In this document: piece after piece, positions 1 to 11,221 of the stretch
Layout: every line of letters begins with the position of its first letter
How positions within the stretch are numbered: position 1 is the first letter of the stretch
NCBI GenBank assembly: GCA_903813345.2
Contig: CAIIXF020000011.1
Coordinates: 18,891,754 to 18,955,753 of the forward strand
Direction: 5' to 3'
DNA length: 64,000 nucleotides
Source: Owenia fusiformis
Taxonomy: Eukaryota > Annelida > Polychaeta > Sabellida > Oweniidae
The notes under the pieces: model-generated
Databases searched by the model: none
Seen by the model: only the letters and a program-made list of their open reading frames with translations
What the model was told of the DNA's origin: nothing
Program-made: the position numbers and the translations under genes

Positions 1-270
1 TTTCCATATAGCTTTGAAATCTCGTTTAAGTCTCGTTTTTAATGATATTTAGGAGATCTGCATTTTCATTTCAGTTTTCATGCTATTTATTCAAAAATTA
101 CTTATTCTAGCTGCGCCTCCATATTGGCGTTTACTACGTTGTGGTTGAGGAATGGATACGGCTGTTTGGGCATGAGCATGTGTTAGTAGTTAATACACAC
201 GTCATGGATGAAACGATGCCTCGTCTCTTTAGCTTCCTACAATGTAGTGAGTAAATGGGACTACTAGTAT
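1..270. other. Flank left of the foldback element
   Basis: No gene is visible. The first ~65 bases resemble 46045-46110 (both contain CTCGTTTTTAATGA and AGATCTGCATT), so this is part of a dispersed repeat of unknown type. The last bases before the foldback element are TAT, matching the TAT directly after its other end at 7081-7083. Confidence 0.4.
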
Positions 271-779
271 TACTCTAAGAGCGAGGAGGAAAATTTTTAA
301 TAAATGGAGTATAGTTGGTTTGGCAGCATTTTCAGTTAGGGGAAAGTCTTGGATGAAAATTCTACCTAGGTGATAGCTTCACAGAGTGGTACATAATTCT
401 TTTTTTCCAGGGGTTAGCCCCCCACCCCCCAAAAACACCCCACCTCGGTAAAATAATTTTTTCATTCTCAATAACTTTAGATATCTTGATGTTTGTAAGT
501 TGCATATATAGACATTATATATATGAATCATTTGAAAAATAAATAATGCCAATCACTCCTACAGAATTTGAATAATAGTACAAAGTGTGTACCCTAGGGG
601 GCAAATTCGTGACCCATTTTCTTACTATTTAGAGCCTCACTTTTCAATTAGACACTGGAAGACATTGGAAAAATTCATGTGAAGTGCCCAGTAGCAGTCC
701 TATGAGCCCTGAAAGTTTCAACCTAATTGAAGCGGTAGGAGCCAAGAAAAAAATTGTTGATTTTTTGAAAATTTTGACA

Positions 780-2022
780 TTTTCGAGATGGGTGATTTTG
801 TGTATGACTATAGCTGACGCTTATAGTTTCTAGATCCATCCCTCTTTGATGTTAAATATGGTTTTAAAGTGCAGAACTAAGATGTAAAAAATAATTAAAA
901 TGGGTTTTAAGGAAGTTTAAAGTTTTAAATAAGTCCAAAATTTAAAGAATTGTACAATATCAGGTCTGAATTTATGAATTTCAGGTATGACCTTGGATGA
1001 GCCTTATGTTTTTTATATCTGTCCCTCTTTGATGATATTTATGGTATTTTTTGTAATAAACTAAGCTGTAAAATATAATTCAGATGGATTTTAAGAAGGT
1101 TTAAGGATTTTAACAAGTCAAAATTTGAAGAATTGTATTATATAAGGTCTGAATTTATGAATTTCAGGTAAGACCTTGGGTAAGCCTTATATTTTTTACA
1201 TCAGTCCCTCTTTGATGATATGTATTGTTTTGTAGTGTGGAACTAGGATGTAAAAAACAATTAAGGTGGATTTTAAGAAGGTTTTAGGATTTTCAGTTCA
1301 AAATGTGAAAAACTGTATAATATTAGGTCTGCAATTAACACATTTCAAGTATAACCTTGGTTGGTTCTCATGTTTTTTTACACCTATCCCCTTTTCATGA
1401 TATATTTGGTTTAGTAGAGTTTAAATAATATGCATAACATAATTTAGATGGGTTTTAAAAAACTAAATGTTTTAAACAAGTTCAAAATCTTGGCGATTGT
1501 ACAATATCAGATCTGAAATTAACAGATTTCAAGTATAACCTTTGTTGGCCCTTATGTTTTTAACATCCCTTTTTGATGATATATATGGTTTAGCAGTGTG
1601 GAACTAAAAGGTGAAACATAATTAAAATGGGTTTTAAGGAGGTTTAAGGTTTTAAACAAGTTCAAAACTTGACAAATTGTGCAATATGAGACCTGAAATA
1701 AACAAATTTCAGGTATAGCTTTAGATGAGCCTTATGTTTTTTACATATATCTCTCTTTGATAACATATATGGTTTTGTAGTATGGAACTAAGATGTAAAA
1801 CATAATTTAGATGGGTTTTTAAGAAGTTTTAGGTTCTAAAGAGGTTCAAAACTTGACAAATTGCACAATATCAGGTCTGAAATTAACAAATTTCAGGTAT
1901 AGATTTGGATGATCCTCACGCTCTTTACATTCTAAACCTCTTTGATGATTTACATGGTTCTGTAGTGTGGGACTAAAATGTAAAACATAATTTAGGAATT
2001 TTGGGTTTTAAGGAAGTTTAAC
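780..2022 (+). repeat. Left-arm tandem array, ~181-bp unit, about 7 copies
   Basis: The marker CTCTTTGATGAT and its variants recur near 840, 1023, 1204, 1388, 1567, 1750 and 1929, spacing 179-184 bases. Each unit also carries TTGTACAATATCAGGTCTGA-like and GTGGAACTAAGATGTAAAA-like blocks. Units are diverged from one another. The same unit occurs reversed in the right arm. Confidence 0.85.
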
Positions 2023-2327
2023 CCTAATGTCTGCAGGGGAGGGGGGTCAAATTGACCTACCCCTCCGTTTTTTAAATGGTACTTTTTGCAAATTTTTCTT
2101 GTGCCATCATTATTATTTTTAGCTTGAGCCACAGATAAATGACACCTTTTGGTGTAAAGATCAAGGTGATTGGAGTAGAGGTGCAAAGTTATGAAAGTCC
2201 AAAGTTGATCCCAATAAAAATGAAATTTATGAAATATTGATGGTTACCCTGTTTTTAATACTATAAAAAATGCAAAATGATGATAATTTCTAGATAATCA
2301 TTTAGCAATAAGTAATAAATATAAACC
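2023..2327. other. Spacer (loop) of the foldback element
   Basis: This single-copy stretch separates the two arms. It holds a G-run (2039-2047) and a short palindromic GTCAAATTGACC. No coding potential is convincing. Confidence 0.55.
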
Positions 2328-2432
2328 TCCTTAAAACCCCAAATTCCTAAATTTTGTTTACATTTTAGTTCCACACTACAAAACCATGTAAATGTACAAT
2401 TTGTTTTGTTTTGAACTTCTTGAAAACCTTAA

Positions 2433-2803
2433 AGAGAGAATCAGATCCAGCAAGCAGCCAAACAAAAAATTGTTTAAATTTTTGAATATTTCTGGCATAT
2501 GTCATTCCTTTTCATGTCAATTTGCTAAAAATCCCCAAAGTGCACACTTTATTTCAGGAAAACTAAAGATTTCTACAATAATGTATTATTTTCCCATAGG
2601 AATGGTTACCATTCTTATTATTTTGGGAGTATTTAAACACTTTTCCCTCATCTTTGCACTTTGAATCCATTATAACTTCACCGGTTTTAACACATCATGA
2701 ATCTTTTTAAAGATATTGTATTTTAGATTGTAAGGAATAGCTTGGTAGGTGAATTGTACATGTTGTTGTAATTTTATCACCCCTATAGATCTGATTCTGC
2801 CTT
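2433..2803. mobile_element. TTAA-target MITE nested in the foldback element
   Basis: The element is bounded by TTAA at 2429-2432 and 2804-2807. Its ends are imperfect inverted repeats (AGAGAGAATCAGAT and ATCTGATTCTGCCTT). Removing it and one TTAA restores the host unit block ...AACCTTAAACTTC. Related copies lie at 30579-30942 (same orientation) and, reversed and diverged, from 59927. TTAA targets are known for piggyBac and Kolobok superfamilies; which applies here is not determined. It is ~371 bases with no ORF. Confidence 0.75.
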
Positions 2804-2848
2804 TTAACTTCCTTAAAACCGATCGATCTAAATTATGTTTTACATCTT

Positions 2849-4139
2849 ACACGGTGTATAACCCAAACGCTCCTACATGCACGACGGAGCGTTTCATTTA
2901 CGCGGAAACGCTCCGGAGCGAAATAAAATGGCGGCTAATGAAGATTCCACTATGACCGTAAGTATTGTTCCTCTCGTTTCTCTTACATATCATATGTTAT
3001 GGTGAAATATTATGTACCATTCGATGAACAATACCGTGAGCAAAGATCTGATTTATTCAACTTCTGGTGGTAAACTGTTATTTGCTTGATCAAAGCTCCG
3101 TAGTGTAGATCGAACGAATCTGAAGATGACGATTTGACCACAAATTACGAATTAAACTAGTATTTCTATGAAAACGTTAATCTTTCTGTTAAAGTAGTAG
3201 ATCACAAACTCGTATATTCTCATTTCCTAAAATCCCAGTCCAAATCCATTACTTGTTCTCGAGAAATCGCTTGTTTTCCTCGAAACGCTCCGTCGATTTA
3301 GAACACAATTTTAGAAACGCTCTTACCATTTTGTTTTGATGTGATTTTCAGATTATTAGAGAAGAGTTTCGAATCGAATCTATCTCTCAAAAACGTGTTG
3401 TACTTGTTAGGCAAATTGAAACATCTGAACCTGGTGGTGCTAAACGTGCAACTAGCTGATTTAAGCCTACATTAGATGATCTCATGCCTACATATGTGCT
3501 AACTCATAAAACTATAGAAAAAAACGAAAATTTATATGTGAATTAATCTTTCTTCTATTGATGCCAAGGGGTATAATAGATCTTTTCTTTCTCTTCCTGA
3601 AAAGAAAAGGCAAGCTATATATTTCCTAAACTGATCTAGACAACCGGAGCGTTTCCAGTTCACTGTGTTAACCAGATCGGAGCGTTTCTTGAATATGAGA
3701 ATGTCATCATTTTTAAGACTGGATTTTCGGTCATCAAATCACTATTACGATAATGTATGGTGCGTTGAAGCATTGGAATTTGACTAAAATATACGTTGGT
3801 GCTCTAATCTTAGCTCAACTAATCACATGAATCGACAAAAGGGGTTTTGACCGGTAGAATGACAAATACGTTTTTGAATTTTGATAACTATACTGCTTCG
3901 TACAGCTCTTCCTAATTGCTTCAAACGTCAACAGCCAGCCAAGTACAACATGAAAATCACACCCATCGAATGGTATACTCGAAATATGTAACTCATACTT
4001 ATTTCCATTATTGGGGAAATCGTCAGACGGCTCATCATTCCCGCCAGTCAGTTTTCCTACTCCGGAGCGTTTCTTTGTTTAATTTCAGTAATGAAACGCT
4101 CCGTCGTGCATGTAGGAGCGTTTGGGTTATACACCGTGT
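2849..4139. mobile_element. 1.29-kb TIR transposon with GGAGCGTTTC repeats, nested in the foldback element
   Basis: The ends are near-perfect inverted repeats of ~48 bases beginning ACACGGTGTATAACCC and containing GCTCCTACATGCACGACGG. The 3-bp flanks are CTT on both sides (2846-2848 and 4140-4142). Deleting the element plus one CTT restores TTTACATCTTAGTTCCA, the normal host repeat unit. The motif GGAGCGTTTC (or its complement) recurs at least nine times, including near 2886, 2905, 3283, 3645, 3678, 4062 and 4093. That is the pattern of subterminal transposase-binding sites, though binding is inferred. No transposase ORF is present, so it is non-autonomous. CACTA elements also make 3-bp duplications, but the CACTA terminus is absent. 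Confidence 0.8.
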
Positions 4140-4142
4140 CTT

Positions 4143-6535
4143 AGTTCCATACTACTAAACCATATATATCATCATAGAGAGATATATACCTGAAATTCGT
4201 TAATGTCAGATATGATATTGTACAATTTGTCAAGTTTTGAACAGCTTTAAAACCTTAAACCTTCTCAAAACCCATCTAAATTATGTTTTACCTCTTAGTT
4301 CCACACTACTATATATTACCAACCATATATTATATGATCATTGAGAGATAGATGTAAAAAACGAATAAGGGCCATCCACAGTTAAACCTAAAATTAATAA
4401 ATTCCAGACCTGTTATTGTACAATTCTTAATATTTTTAACTTGTTTAAAACCTGTCTAACTTATGTTTAATATATTAGTTCAGCACTACTAAACCATATA
4501 TGTCATCAAAAAGGGATAGGTGTAAAAAAACATAAGGCTCGTCCAAGGTAGTACCGAAAATTCATTAATATCAGCTCTGATATTGTACAATTCGTAAAAA
4601 TTTGAACTTGTTGAAATCCTTAAACTTCTTTAAAACCCATCTTAATTATAATTTACAAATTAGCTCCACACTACTAAACAATATATACATATATCATCAA
4701 AAAGGGATAGATGTTAAAAATATAAGGGCCAAGCAAGATTATACTTAAAATTCGTTAATTCCTGATATTGTACAATACGCCAAGATTTTGAACTTGTTTG
4801 AAACGTTAAGCTTCTTTAAACCTATCTAAATTATGTTTTACATATTTCCACACTACTAAACCAAATATATCATGAAAAGGGGATAGGTTTAAAAAACATA
4901 TGGACCAACCAAGGTTATACTTGAAATTTGTTAATTGCAGACCTGATATTGTACAATTCTTCGAATTGTTTAAATCCTTAAACCTTCTTAAAATGCATCT
5001 AAATTTTTTTTACATCATAGTTCCACACTACAAAACCATACATATCATCAAAGAGGGACAGATGTAGAAAATATAAGGCTCATCCAAGGTCTTACCTAAA
5101 ATTTGCAAATTCAGACTTGATATTGTACAATTCTTCAAAACTTGTTGGAATCCTAAAACCTTCTCAAAATTCATCTAAATTATATTTTACATCTTAGTTC
5201 CATACCATAAAACCAGGAATATCATCAAAGGGGGATATAGGTGTAAAATATAGATGTAAAAAACAAAAGGGTCGTCCACGGTCATACGTGAAATTCAAAA
5301 ATACAGATCTGATATTATACAGTTCTTCAAATTTTGGACTCATTAAAATCCTTAAACACTCTTCAAAACCATCTTAATCATTTTTGCATCTTAGATCCAC
5401 ACTACAAAACAATACATATCGTCAAAGAGTGACAGATGTAAAAATATAAGGCCTATCCAAGGTCTTACCTGAAATTCGTAAATTTAGACCTGATATTGTA
5501 CAATTCTTCAAATTTTGAACTCATTAAGATCCTTAAACCTTCTTAAAATTCATATACATTATATTTTACATCTTAGTTCCACACTATAAAACCATGAATA
5601 TCATCAAAGAGGGAAGGATGTAAAAAACGTAAGGCTCGTCCAAGGCCATACCGGAAATTCATAAATTCAGACCTGATATTGTACAATTCTTCAAATTTTG
5701 GACTCATTTAAAATCCTTAAACCTTCAAATCCATCTAAATTATTTTTACTCATTAGTTTCACACTACAAAACCATACATATCATCAAAGAGGGACAGATG
5801 TAAAAATATAAGGCCCATCCAAGGTCTTACCTGAAATTCGTAAATTTAGACCTGATATTGTACAATTCTTCAAATTTTGAACTCATTAAGATCCTTAAAC
5901 CTTCTTAAAATTCATCTACATTATATTTTACATCTTAGTTCCACACTATAAAACCATGAATATCATCAAAGAGGGAAGGATGTAAAAATTGTAAGGCTCG
6001 TCCAAGGTCATACCGGAAATTCATAAATTCAGACCTGATATTGTACAATTCTTCAAATTTTGGACTCATTTAAAATCCTTAAACCTTCAAATCCATCTAA
6101 ATTATTTTTACTCATTAGTTCCATACTACAAAACCATACATATCATCAAAGAGGGACAGATGTAAGAAATATAAGGCTCATCCAAGGTCTTACCTGAAAT
6201 TCATAAATTCAGACCTTATATTCTTCAAATTTTGGATTTGTTAAAATCCTTAAACCACCTTAAAAACCATCTAAATTATTTTGTACATCTTAGTTCCATA
6301 CTACAAAACCATAAATATCATCAAAAGGGGACAGTTGTAAAAAATCTAAGGCTCATCCAAGGTCTTACCTAAAATTCGTAAATTCAGACCTGATATTGTA
6401 CAATTCTTAGAATTTTGAACTTGTTTAAAACTTTAACTTCCTTAAAACCCATTTTAATTTTTTTTACATCTTAGTTCCATACTTCAAAACCATATTTATT
6501 ATCAAAGAGGGATAGATCTAGAAACCATAGGCCTC
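4143..6535 (-). repeat. Right-arm tandem array, ~170-185-bp unit, about 14 copies
   Basis: ATCATCAAAGAGGGA and its variants recur near 4168, 4335, 4503, 4697, 4872, 5047, 5223, 5420, 5593, 5784, 5961, 6148, 6318 and 6500. The units are the reverse complement of the left-arm unit. A two-unit block at about 5409-5775 is repeated almost exactly at 5776-6140, showing a recent dimer duplication. The array also continues in two pieces left of the nested insertions (2328-2428 and 2808-2845). Confidence 0.85.
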
Positions 6536-7080
6536 AGCTATAGTCATACACAAAATCACGCCTCTCAAAAATGTCGAATTTTTCAAAAAATCAACAATTT
6601 TTTTCTCAGCTCATACTGATTGAATTAATTCGAACCTTTCAGGGCTTATAGGTCTGCTACTAGGCACTTCGGGTGAATTTTTCCAATGTCTTCCAGTGTC
6701 TGATTGAAAACTGAGGCTCTAAATAGTAAGAAAATGGGTCACGAATTTGCCCCCTGGGGTACACACTTTGTACTATTATTCAAATTTTGTAGGAGTGATT
6801 GGCATTATTTATTTTTCAAATGATTCATATATATAATGTCTATGTATGTAACTTACAAACATCAAAATATCTAAAGTTATTGAGAATGAAAAAATTATTT
6901 TACCGGGGTGGGGTGTTTTTGGGGGGTGGGGGGCTAACCCCTGAAAAAAAAGAATTATGTACCACTCTGTGAAGCTATCACCTAGGTAGAATTTTCATCC
7001 AAGACTTCCCCCTAACTGAAAATGCTGCCAAACCAACTATACTCCATTTATTAAGAATTTTCCTCCTCGCTCTTAGAGTA

Positions 7081-7789
7081 TATCCCCTAAATTCAATAAC
7101 ATTCAAATTAGCCCTATCCTATTTTCAATTATATGTCCAATTGAAAATGTCACTATTTGCAAAATGTCTACTTCTTTGTAATAAGTTGTCTAAAACCTCT
7201 CGGTTACATCCAGGCCACAAAACAAAATCAATATAACAGGACCAACAATAATTGAAATATAATACGATTTATTTTTATTGTAATATTGACTAACAGGTCC
7301 TGTTCCTGTTCAAGAAGATCATCTAAATTCGTTTTCATATAAGCATGCAGTGGAGCTAAAACAAGCCAATCACAACAATCATTTCTTATTAACCTATAAA
7401 TTCTATTCTTTAAGGTAATACAACCCATGTTGCTGGTCTGGAGAGAATTAGAAAGCAGCGCAAGCCCCATCTTCAAGCCGTTGGCCCAATGTTAAATACA
7501 ACCAGAGAACTACTTACAAAGTTTTATACACCATTTAATAAAAAATTAGCTAGTTTATTACACGACAATAGCTTTTTATTTAACATGGATATGACGTAGC
7601 CTATTTCTGTTAATGGTTTTTTAATACATATAGACATCTGATTGTTAAACGATATCTATTTGTTCTTTATTTATTTGGTTGCCAGGTGACGCCACACGCT
7701 AGCAATTATGAATTTTGGACTTTGGTCATAAAATACTAGCCGGTAGCCGACGGGCGTTAGTTGCATTCGCGAATACAAGGTATTAGTCA
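7081..7789. other. Unannotated intergenic sequence
   Basis: I see no gene, RNA or repeat here. A short - strand ORF (7228-7476) has no recognisable motif. Confidence 0.5.
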
Positions 7790-8145
7790 ATATTTTGGAA
7801 AAGCATGTGGTGAAAACAATGATGATGTCTACCAATGTATGGACAATATCTGAATGACTATCAATGATGGCGTAATTTCGACCTAATTATATTTTAAGTA
7901 ATTTCATATAGCCAAAGGTAAAGCTATTAAAAGTATTGGATAGCTGACACGAAAGGGTTGATTTAATTTGTAAGATAAAATACTTTTATTGAGGGATGAC
8001 AAAGCAAGTCAATTACTACCATGTATACAATTACATGAAGAGCATCTTTTTTATAACAATCAAACATTGGAAATGGGTCTGATGATGCCATATACTTTTT
8101 AATTCAATATACTAGATTAGTATTATTATATGTACATCGTCAAAA
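7790..8145 (+). repeat. Dispersed repeat, copy a
   Basis: This matches 15070-15480 in the same orientation: ATATTTTGGAAAAGCATGTG at the start, then TTATTGAGGGATGACAAA and ACAATTACAT-like blocks. The two copies lie on either side of the first PAN-Link gene. They may be a transposon or part of a segmental duplication. Confidence 0.6.
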
Positions 8146-8254
8146 CAAAACTAATGGAGATTTAGTAAAATATTCATTAACTAGACATCAATATTGCAAA
8201 CGATCTTACAGTTAAAGGTATTATAACCGTTTTTAAGTGAGGAATTTTTCGTTA

Positions 8255-9785
8255 GAAAATAAGACCAAAATTCACGATTCAAATGTTGAAGTGAACAAAA
8301 TGGCGGCTGTTGGAATTCAAATTTTGTAGCACGACATGCCCATATATGGGAAAGAATATCGATGTTGCACTCTGGGAGCCTTACCTTCTTCTAAGGCCAC
8401 TTTATCGTGGCCTTCCACTATATCGTGGCCTTCGTCCAAAGATAAATCCCTGCATGTTTTACTGCTGTATACGGGTCATGTCGTAATCATAAAATTTAAA
8501 ATCGAATGTTCGCCATTTTTCCACATCTCAATTTGAATTGCAAGTTTTGGTCTTTGAGCTGAAATCAATTGGTAGCGCGAGTTTTCTCTATGAGAAAATA
8601 AAAATGGGAAGACTAATCTTAAAGAAATTTTGTTTTCCTTCAGGAACTAATTTATACATGTACATCAAAATATACATCAAATATTGTAAAAAAGTTTTTT
8701 GGCGAAAATTAGGTCAACGTCATTGAAAAGGTATGTTGATAGTTTGATGCATCCTCGATGTCCCAAGTCCAATTGACTTAATTATCATTGTATATATTTT
8801 TCAATCATGTGAATTTAAAATTGTACGTAGTTTACCAAGTGGATGTCCTATGAAACAAAGCACATTAGATATTATGTAAGTTATTAAGACAGAAACTATC
8901 AAGGCAGTTTCAAAGCCTCTGTCACGAATCCACATTCTGGACTATCGAAGTCTCAATCCACAATGTCACGGCACAACCTAGCGTGTCAACACAACGTCAC
9001 AACCACAGCGTCGCAATCTAACGTCCCACACACAAACCTTATTTAACCTGATCGGATCAAAAATCCGTAGAGTTCTGATATTACCTCACCAAAAATTCCA
9101 AAACACACATGAAGTGATCAATGTATCAGTTCACATCTTCTGGATCGCTAACTTAGAATTTACAGCCAGTTACTAATGTCAGACGTTAACGACATTTCGT
9201 CCAGTTTTCGAATATCGCCATTTTTCTTGGAGCCGTTTGTTTTAACTTTAGACGAAATCCTGACGAAATCATGCAATATCTCATCAAGGAGCCTTGCCAG
9301 TTCCACTTCAATTCATGAAATATTAATATGACGGTTTTTAAAATATTTCTTAGATTTATTGAACCCCGACTAGACATTTTACAATAGTTCACTAGGGTGT
9401 TCAAGATGCAGTGGCGGATCCAGGGGAGGCCATGCCCAGCCTTGGTTGGGCCCAGAAAAAAAATTGGGCCCAAAAAAGACCTTAAGGCTCCAAAACGTGG
9501 GCCTTTTTGGTCATTACTGGGCCTTTAAGGCCTTATTTTTTAATTTCAGGCCAAATTTTGAAGAAAATGGGCTCTAAAATTTCAAAATTTGGGGCCCTAA
9601 AAACGTTTCGGCGCAAGCACGGAAGTTTTTTCTCTGACCTGAAAAAATCCGCCCCTGTGAGATGGAATTACTTCTAGCCAAGAATTGGCTAGAGACTCGA
9701 GTAACGGGAGCCAATCGTCCTTGAATTCAAATGGCCGCCATTTTGTTCACTTCAACATTTAAATCGTGAATTTCGGTCTTATTTC
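8255..9785. mobile_element. Possible ~1.5-kb element bounded by inverted repeats
   Basis: About 55 bases at 8255-8310 (AATAAGACC...GTGAACAAAATGGCGGC) recur inverted at 9728-9785. Similarity decays outside. No target duplication is clear and no ORF of note lies inside. The bases 8690-8735 match the terminal repeats of the 17979-18340 element. The interior also contains the 9409-9657 MITE. Confidence 0.4.
9409..9657. mobile_element. hAT-like MITE
   Basis: It starts CAGTGGCGGATCCAGGGG and ends ATCCGCCCCTG, inverted ends of the CAGGGGCGGATC type known from hAT elements. It is 249 bases and rich in GGGCC runs. The expected 8-bp duplication is not intact: only AGATG is shared by the flanks. No ORF. 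Confidence 0.6.
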
Positions 9786-10024
9786 TTAAAACCTACATAA
9801 AATCTACATCATTGTCTTTGCTTCAAATCGGTTAATAGTGACACCATGCATCTAAAGTATACGACGGCGCATTTTGTCACTGTACGTTGTCGATGGCTAG
9901 GCGTGAACCAGTGCTTTAGGAGGTATGTTTGACCGTGTTATTACAAACTTCGATATGTACGTGTCAACTGTAATTCAAAGAAAGGGTGCATGTGATTGAG
10001 TAGTCATCATTGGTTATTGAACTA

Positions 10025-10677
10025 CACTCCCCTCCATAAGTTTGGCAACCTTAGCTCCCCATTGAACTACGTGTTAAAGCCTCTTTACCTTTGAATTTTT
10101 ATTTACTTAACCTGCGATGAAAATACTTATACTATTGATGGAAACGTAACTTGACCTTATTTTTGATACCTCCAAATTTTCTCAATTTTTTTCCTCGATT
10201 GCAATAGGTCGAAAATGAATGGTAAATTTGATGAATTTTTGAAAATCGACATTCCCATGTTAACCAATGGGAAATGGTAGGTATGCCGCAAGTCATATGA
10301 CAGAATATCCATCCATCTGAGTCCTTGCAAAAAAATACGAATTTGGTAGGCAATTGAATTTGCTAACTTTATTTTTTCAAAAAACCTCTCCCATTGAAAT
10401 AACACAGGAGGCGAGAAATAATTTTCAAAAATGACTTTGAAGCTCTGTAACTTTAGTGTTCATCAAGTAAACTAAAAACTTAGTGTACAAAAAAGTTAGA
10501 CAATTCAATTTTCTATATCAAACTATTTTTTGCTGAATCTTTTACAGAATAGATATCCCAATTTCTGATTTGCCCCGAACCCACCATTTCCCATTGGTTA
10601 ACATGGGAATGATGATTTTCAAAATAACACTTAGTTCAATGGGGGAGCTAAGGTTGCCAAACTTATGGAGGGGAGTG
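10025..10677. mobile_element. Tc1/mariner-like MITE with ~50-bp terminal inverted repeats
   Basis: Both ends read CACTCCCCTCCATAAGTTTG inward and match for about 50 bases. A TA dinucleotide flanks each end (10023-10024 and 10678-10679), the Tc1/mariner target. A second inverted pair inside (10240-10280 and 10580-10620, CCCATTGGTTAACATGGGA) makes the element fold further. No transposase ORF. A related end lies at 28225. Confidence 0.8.
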
Positions 10678-10978
10678 TATATCGAGAGACAGTTACAGTA
10701 CAGTATTATTGTGAGACTATTCCAACTTCGTGGTCATTTCAATACTTCTTGCTGAATTTCCCCATATTTAATAGCTAATTAATTGGAAGATAGATACCAA
10801 TACATGTATGACATGGGCGCAAAACAGAACTGTGTAACACACAAGGCAAGGCTATAAGGACTTGACAATGGTAATTATTTAAAAACTAAAGAATTTGTAA
10901 ACTTAAAAAATCAGTACGAACTCACTCAATTTGAATCAGAAAAAATATCAATTCGGTCACATCGCTCGGCAACGCAGC

Positions 10979-11221
10979 ATGGAGAGCATCGTCGTGACTC
11001 ATTTTGTGGCTGGCTTTATCATTCTTGGAGTTTTCTTCACTGGCCAGGCACAGTCAAACTATTTTAAGATTGCTGGCTTTGGGAGAAGAGTAAGTGGAAC
11101 TGCGACAGAGAGATTTTTTGATGTTGTTCAAACAACAGAGTGTGTACTCAGATGTATTCGCACCATCGGGTGTTTGTCGTTGAATTACAATCCAATACTC
11201 CTATTCGCGATAAGAGTTCAG
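10979..11221 (+). CDS. Copy 1 exon 1a: signal peptide and first half of PAN module
   Basis: It encodes 81 codons from MESIVVTHF, a hydrophobic signal segment ending near GQAQS, then GRRVSGTATERFFDVVQ and TTECVLRCIRTIGCLSLNYN. Homology to copy 2 stops at about 11195; the last ~9 codons come from the insertion. The proposed donor is inferred from frame only. Confidence 0.5.

Larger units (their letters stand above)
271..7080. mobile_element. Long foldback (long-TIR) DNA transposon, non-autonomous, with nested insertions
   Basis: The ends are inverted copies: TACTCTAAGAGCGAGGAGG at 271 and its complement ending at 7080. The outer ~520 bases of each arm (271-790 and 6540-7080) are non-repetitive and match closely in inverted orientation. 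Inside them each arm is a tandem array of ~180-bp units, about 7 on the left (to ~2022) and about 14 on the right (from ~2328). A ~300-base spacer separates the arms. No transposase ORF is present. The flanks are TAT on both sides, or a TA duplication if the terminal TA is counted. The layout resembles Drosophila FB foldback elements, but the superfamily cannot be assigned. Two other transposons sit inside the right arm (2433-2803 and 2849-4139). Confidence 0.85.

Noticed and set aside
2749-4158. ORFs in the middle of the foldback element as possible transposase pieces
   Set aside because: They overlap terminal repeats of the nested element and have no catalytic motifs.
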